A stretch of DNA of 64,000 nucleotides, taken from contig NC_058147.1 in NCBI RefSeq assembly GCF_011075055.1, positions 8,246,001 to 8,310,000 of the forward strand, in the 5' to 3' direction. Both the position numbers and the translations under genes were made by a program. The notes below the pieces were generated by a model, which was not told the DNA's origin, made no database searches, and was given only the letters and a program-made list of their open reading frames with translations. The stretch comes from Mangifera indica (lineage: Eukaryota; Streptophyta; Magnoliopsida; Sapindales; Anacardiaceae). This document shows, one piece after another, positions 61,101 through 64,000 of this stretch. How positions within the stretch are numbered: the first letter of the stretch is position 1; every line of letters starts with the position of its first letter.

Positions 61101-61275
61101 TCCCCTCTTCGATCACTTCAAAGGATCTTTATACTTTTTCCTAGTTGCTTCTACACTTCTTTCATGAATTTTTAAAATTTTTTACAACATTTAGACTTAT
61201 GTTTCATTAAAACACATAGTTATATCTATTTAAATCATCAATAAATATGACGAAGTAAAAGTACCCATATCTAGC
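58189..61275. other. Laccase C 5' flank and end of the old copia relic
   Basis: It aligns with 23989..26095 and then, past a deletion, with 39193..39281 and 40502..41078. A second 102-bp AGCCG-ended MITE is at 59027..59128. A (A)n run near 59340 and poly-T near 60230 are simple repeats. No gene is visible. Confidence 0.6.
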
Positions 61276-62480
61276 TTACATTGGCAAAGGTCCACATACA
61301 TCACTATGAATGATGCCTAACAATGCAATTGTCTTATCATATTGTCCTGTGAAGTGTGAATTGGCCAATTTGCCTAACAGATATGATTTGTATTTATCAT
61401 ATGACGAAAAGTCAAATGATCGCAAAACTTTATCCTTTGGAGCTTTGATATGTGATTCAAACTTATATGATCGAGTATATAATGTCACAGATATGTGGTG
61501 TTCAAATAATAATGTTTAACTCATTTATCATTCATATTGAGAAATTGTTTTTTAAATATAAAACATACAAACTATTTTTTAAATACATAGTTCTATAGAT
61601 AATATTATTTAAGCTGATGATTATAACACTATTAGCAATATTAAAACAATACCCATTTTTGTTTAAATGAGACACAAAAATTCAATTTTTAGAAATTGGA
61701 GATACATATTAAAAGTTATTAAGTTTTAAAACAAGCCATGTGGGAAAACTTAAATAATAAACCTTTACCACTAAAGTAATAACATGTGCTCTATTTCCAA
61801 CAAGTAAGTCCACTTCCCTTGGCAAGTGATATAATTTACCTTAGTTCTAGCATATCAAAGCAAATATGTGAACCACGTCTTATGTCTACAACGTAGAGAA
61901 GGAGAAAAGTTAATCTAAAAAATGTTAATACCTAAGTTGAAGCAACCGACTTCTTTTTCTTACTTTCTTGAAAGAATTTGCAATGTCTCTTCTAATGGCT
62001 GGACTTGCCACAAAACAAGTAGACAACCTTTCCTTTTCCTACACCACCAGTGAGCTACATAATAGTTTATCGTTGAGTTTTTGTCTTGGGCTTAGTCTTA
62101 GCCTTGTCTTTGCCCTTGGCCTTTTATACCTTGGCTTCAACCATAAACACATTCATTCTTTGTCTTTCATATGTTGAGAAGCTCAAGAAGGGATTTTTCC
62201 ATCTCATTCATATTGTAATTCATTATGAATGTTGAATATGAATCAGGAAGAGGCTACAGCAACAAGTATATAGCCAGGTAATTGTCCATGATATTACCTA
62301 TGGGATGTTAGCCTCTCAATGTAACTAATCATATTGATTATGTGTGGGTCAAGTAATTGTCCATGACATCAATAGCATCATCAAGAAACTTGTTATAGAC
62401 ATCTTGTTGATTTTTGTTGCGTCAAAACCAGGATCAAGAGGTATTGCTCCTTCAAGAATGTATAAGTTCTTTTCTTGACA
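61276..62480 (-). pseudogene. Old copia relic, right copy: Gag, zinc knuckle, integrase start
   Basis: This is the sister of 41079..42480. Frame 61276..61488 has the GAG_pre-integrase end and first integrase Asp (LLGIIHSDVCGPLPM). Upstream on the minus strand are a zinc-knuckle remnant (LFCGKSSH, then a stop) near 62030-61970 and Gag core pieces near 62290-62170. As in the sister, stops are frequent, so the element was already dead before the duplication. Confidence 0.75.
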
Positions 62481-63699
62481 TAGCTACAATCTAACGATTT
62501 CGATATTAGTTAGAAAAGTTGTTTCTTTTTAGCCTTTTGTCTTGTTCCAATGTGGACCATAAGGAAAAATTGCTTGTCAAGGTGTTTTCATGATCTAAAT
62601 GTACATATAAGTAAATTAGTACCATATTTTAAATTATTACTTAACAAGGGCTTTTGTTAGAAACACTTTTATTATTTTCCTTAAGTCAACAACCCTCTTT
62701 GTTGGACTAAAAAGTTCCTATTGGACTTTCTAGTGGGTTAAGATCCCATCAAATCAATTTTAACCTTCGTCTTGGCGAACAAATTAAATTAACCTAAATA
62801 GGTAACTCCATGACCTTAAGTTTAATAGTTTAGTTAATCAAATCATGCAATGTTAATTTTAATTCTCGGTTTCTATAGGGTGGATATTACATATCACCGT
62901 ACAATGACAATTACACATGCCTACTCAACCTCTAACATACTTTCACCTTTGCTTTGATGGACAAATTAGGTATGATAGTTAAGTCAAACTCAGTATGAAC
63001 AAAAACTTGATTTTCCACCAAGTAAAAGTATATCCTTCGTTTTGGTAAACAAGGTTCCAATGAATAGAGGCCTAATCAAGTAGTCACATTGGAAGGCTTC
63101 AAGTTATTTTTAACTTAATATCTATCATGTTTGGTCATCATTTTGGTCAACTAAGTTAAAATTGCATTCTAACCCTATGCATGGGCGTACAAGCTTTATA
63201 CACGATTATGCATCTTGTTTATATAGAATTTCAGAAAATTCAAGAAGCATGCATGAGAAGGATGTCATGGTCTATACATTAGTGAAATTTTTCCTATGCG
63301 TAGGCATACACATTTAGTGCACAACCATTCATAGTGTCATAGGAGGAATTCATGGTCCATGATCCATGAAATTACACTAATGTACAAGCATGAATTCTTG
63401 GGTGCATGACCATACATGGTGTATCTAGTAGAATTCCAATATAAAGTGAAACACTAAAAAATCCTTTGTTTTTTTATGAGCTATATTGGAATGAGACAAT
63501 GCCACATGAAGGTCTATCTCACACTAGTAGCAACCCTTATTGTGCGCAACGATGCACAACAATGGTGATTCTTTGTGACAATGTGAAATTGAAGCTACAC
63601 AATTGGAATTTATCATAACATGCACATATACAATTCAACCAACAAAATTAACAAGATAAAACTATATAATCATACAACAATTTACATTCTAAGATCTCA
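62481..63699. other. Non-coding flank shared with the left copy
   Basis: It matches 42481..43150 and one unit of the 298-bp repeat (63247-63545 against 43803 onward). No gene is present. Confidence 0.5.
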
Positions 63700-64000
63700 A
63701 ATGAACATATTGAGAACTACATTATTAAAACCAATTGTGTTAGATGAGCTTTTGCTAAGCCTTTATTGAACTATTTTGCTTCTATCTTAGAAATTGTATG
63801 AGAAAGAGTATGATTTTACAAGATAGCTCTCAACAACAATTCCACCCAAAATATAAGTAATTATTTTTTCTAATGAAATTGATTAAATACTAGCTCTTAA
63901 AGCATCTACAATTTATTGCTTTCTTCAAAGTTTGAAGAATACCTTTCAATTGCATTACTCTAACCTTAGATTCAGTAATGAAGAAAGTTTCTAATGTGCT
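63700..64000 (-). pseudogene. Copia Gag fragment, right copy (cut by window end)
   Basis: It aligns with 45350..45700 (shared TGTGTTAGATGAGCTTTTGCTAAGCC). The minus strand carries the same Gag core remnants in broken frames. It continues beyond the window. Confidence 0.6.

Larger units (their letters stand above)
49300..64000. repeat. Right copy of the laccase segmental duplication (runs off the window)
   Basis: It matches the block at 13396..45800 piece by piece in the same order and direction. It keeps laccase B and lacks MITEs 1 and 2, the foldback element, copia elements III and IV and the CACTA-like element. It also has a deletion of the copia reverse-transcriptase start that remains at 26400..26841. 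The match continues to the last base of the window. Confidence 0.8.

Overview
ORGANISM. The window looks like nuclear DNA of a flowering plant, probably a eudicot. It is AT-rich by eye. The genes have small GT-AG introns, and the DNA between them is packed with decayed Ty1/copia retrotransposons, Mutator-type MITEs, a CACTA-like element, a TRIM and microsatellites. I cannot name the species. I see no operons, prokaryotic signals, CRISPR arrays or convincing RNA genes. GENES. Only three genes look intact. All are six-exon, secreted plant laccases (multicopper oxidases) on the minus strand: A (21312..23915, 561 aa), B (49423..52444, 562 aa) and C (55515..58115, 560 aa). Each keeps all four copper-binding loops, a signal peptide and a full C-terminus ending MPPC. 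A fourth, B-like laccase is a dead fragment (46125..47010) whose exon 3 is split by a 441-bp TRIM retroelement. Everything else that looks coding is a broken transposon. LAYOUT. 1-13 kb: a small hairpin MITE, a 122-bp tandem repeat, copia fragments on both strands and a dead MuDR-type transposase (about 8.36-10.6 kb). 13-16 kb: a short relic of the 3' flank of a B-like gene, then a copia Gag/protease relic occupying the place where the gene should be. 16-21 kb: three related Mutator-type MITEs and a 1.15-kb foldback element. 21.3-23.9 kb: laccase A. 24-45.8 kb: the 5' flank of A. This is an old minus-strand copia relic split by a 12.3-kb minus-strand copia element (26847..39187, 5-bp target duplication), which itself holds an LTR-like sequence with 192-bp tandem repeats and a plus-strand copia element. 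A CACTA-like element lies at 39.3-40.5 kb. 46-47 kb: laccase pseudogene. 49.4-58.1 kb: laccases B and C. 58-64 kb: a second copy of the 24-45.8 kb flank without the large insertions. HOW IT FITS TOGETHER. The order [B flank - (gene missing) - MITEs - A - copia relic] at about 13.4-45.8 kb repeats the order [B - flank - MITE - C - copia relic] at about 49.3-64 kb. I infer that a two-laccase block was duplicated in tandem. The left copy then lost its B gene and took in most of the younger transposons. A and C are about 1% different through most exons and introns, but their flanks are much more diverged, which suggests gene conversion confined to the gene bodies. No wholly new biological system is evident. 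The strongest signals are the conversion pattern, the promoter differences and the nested elements whose empty sites can be read in the sister copy.
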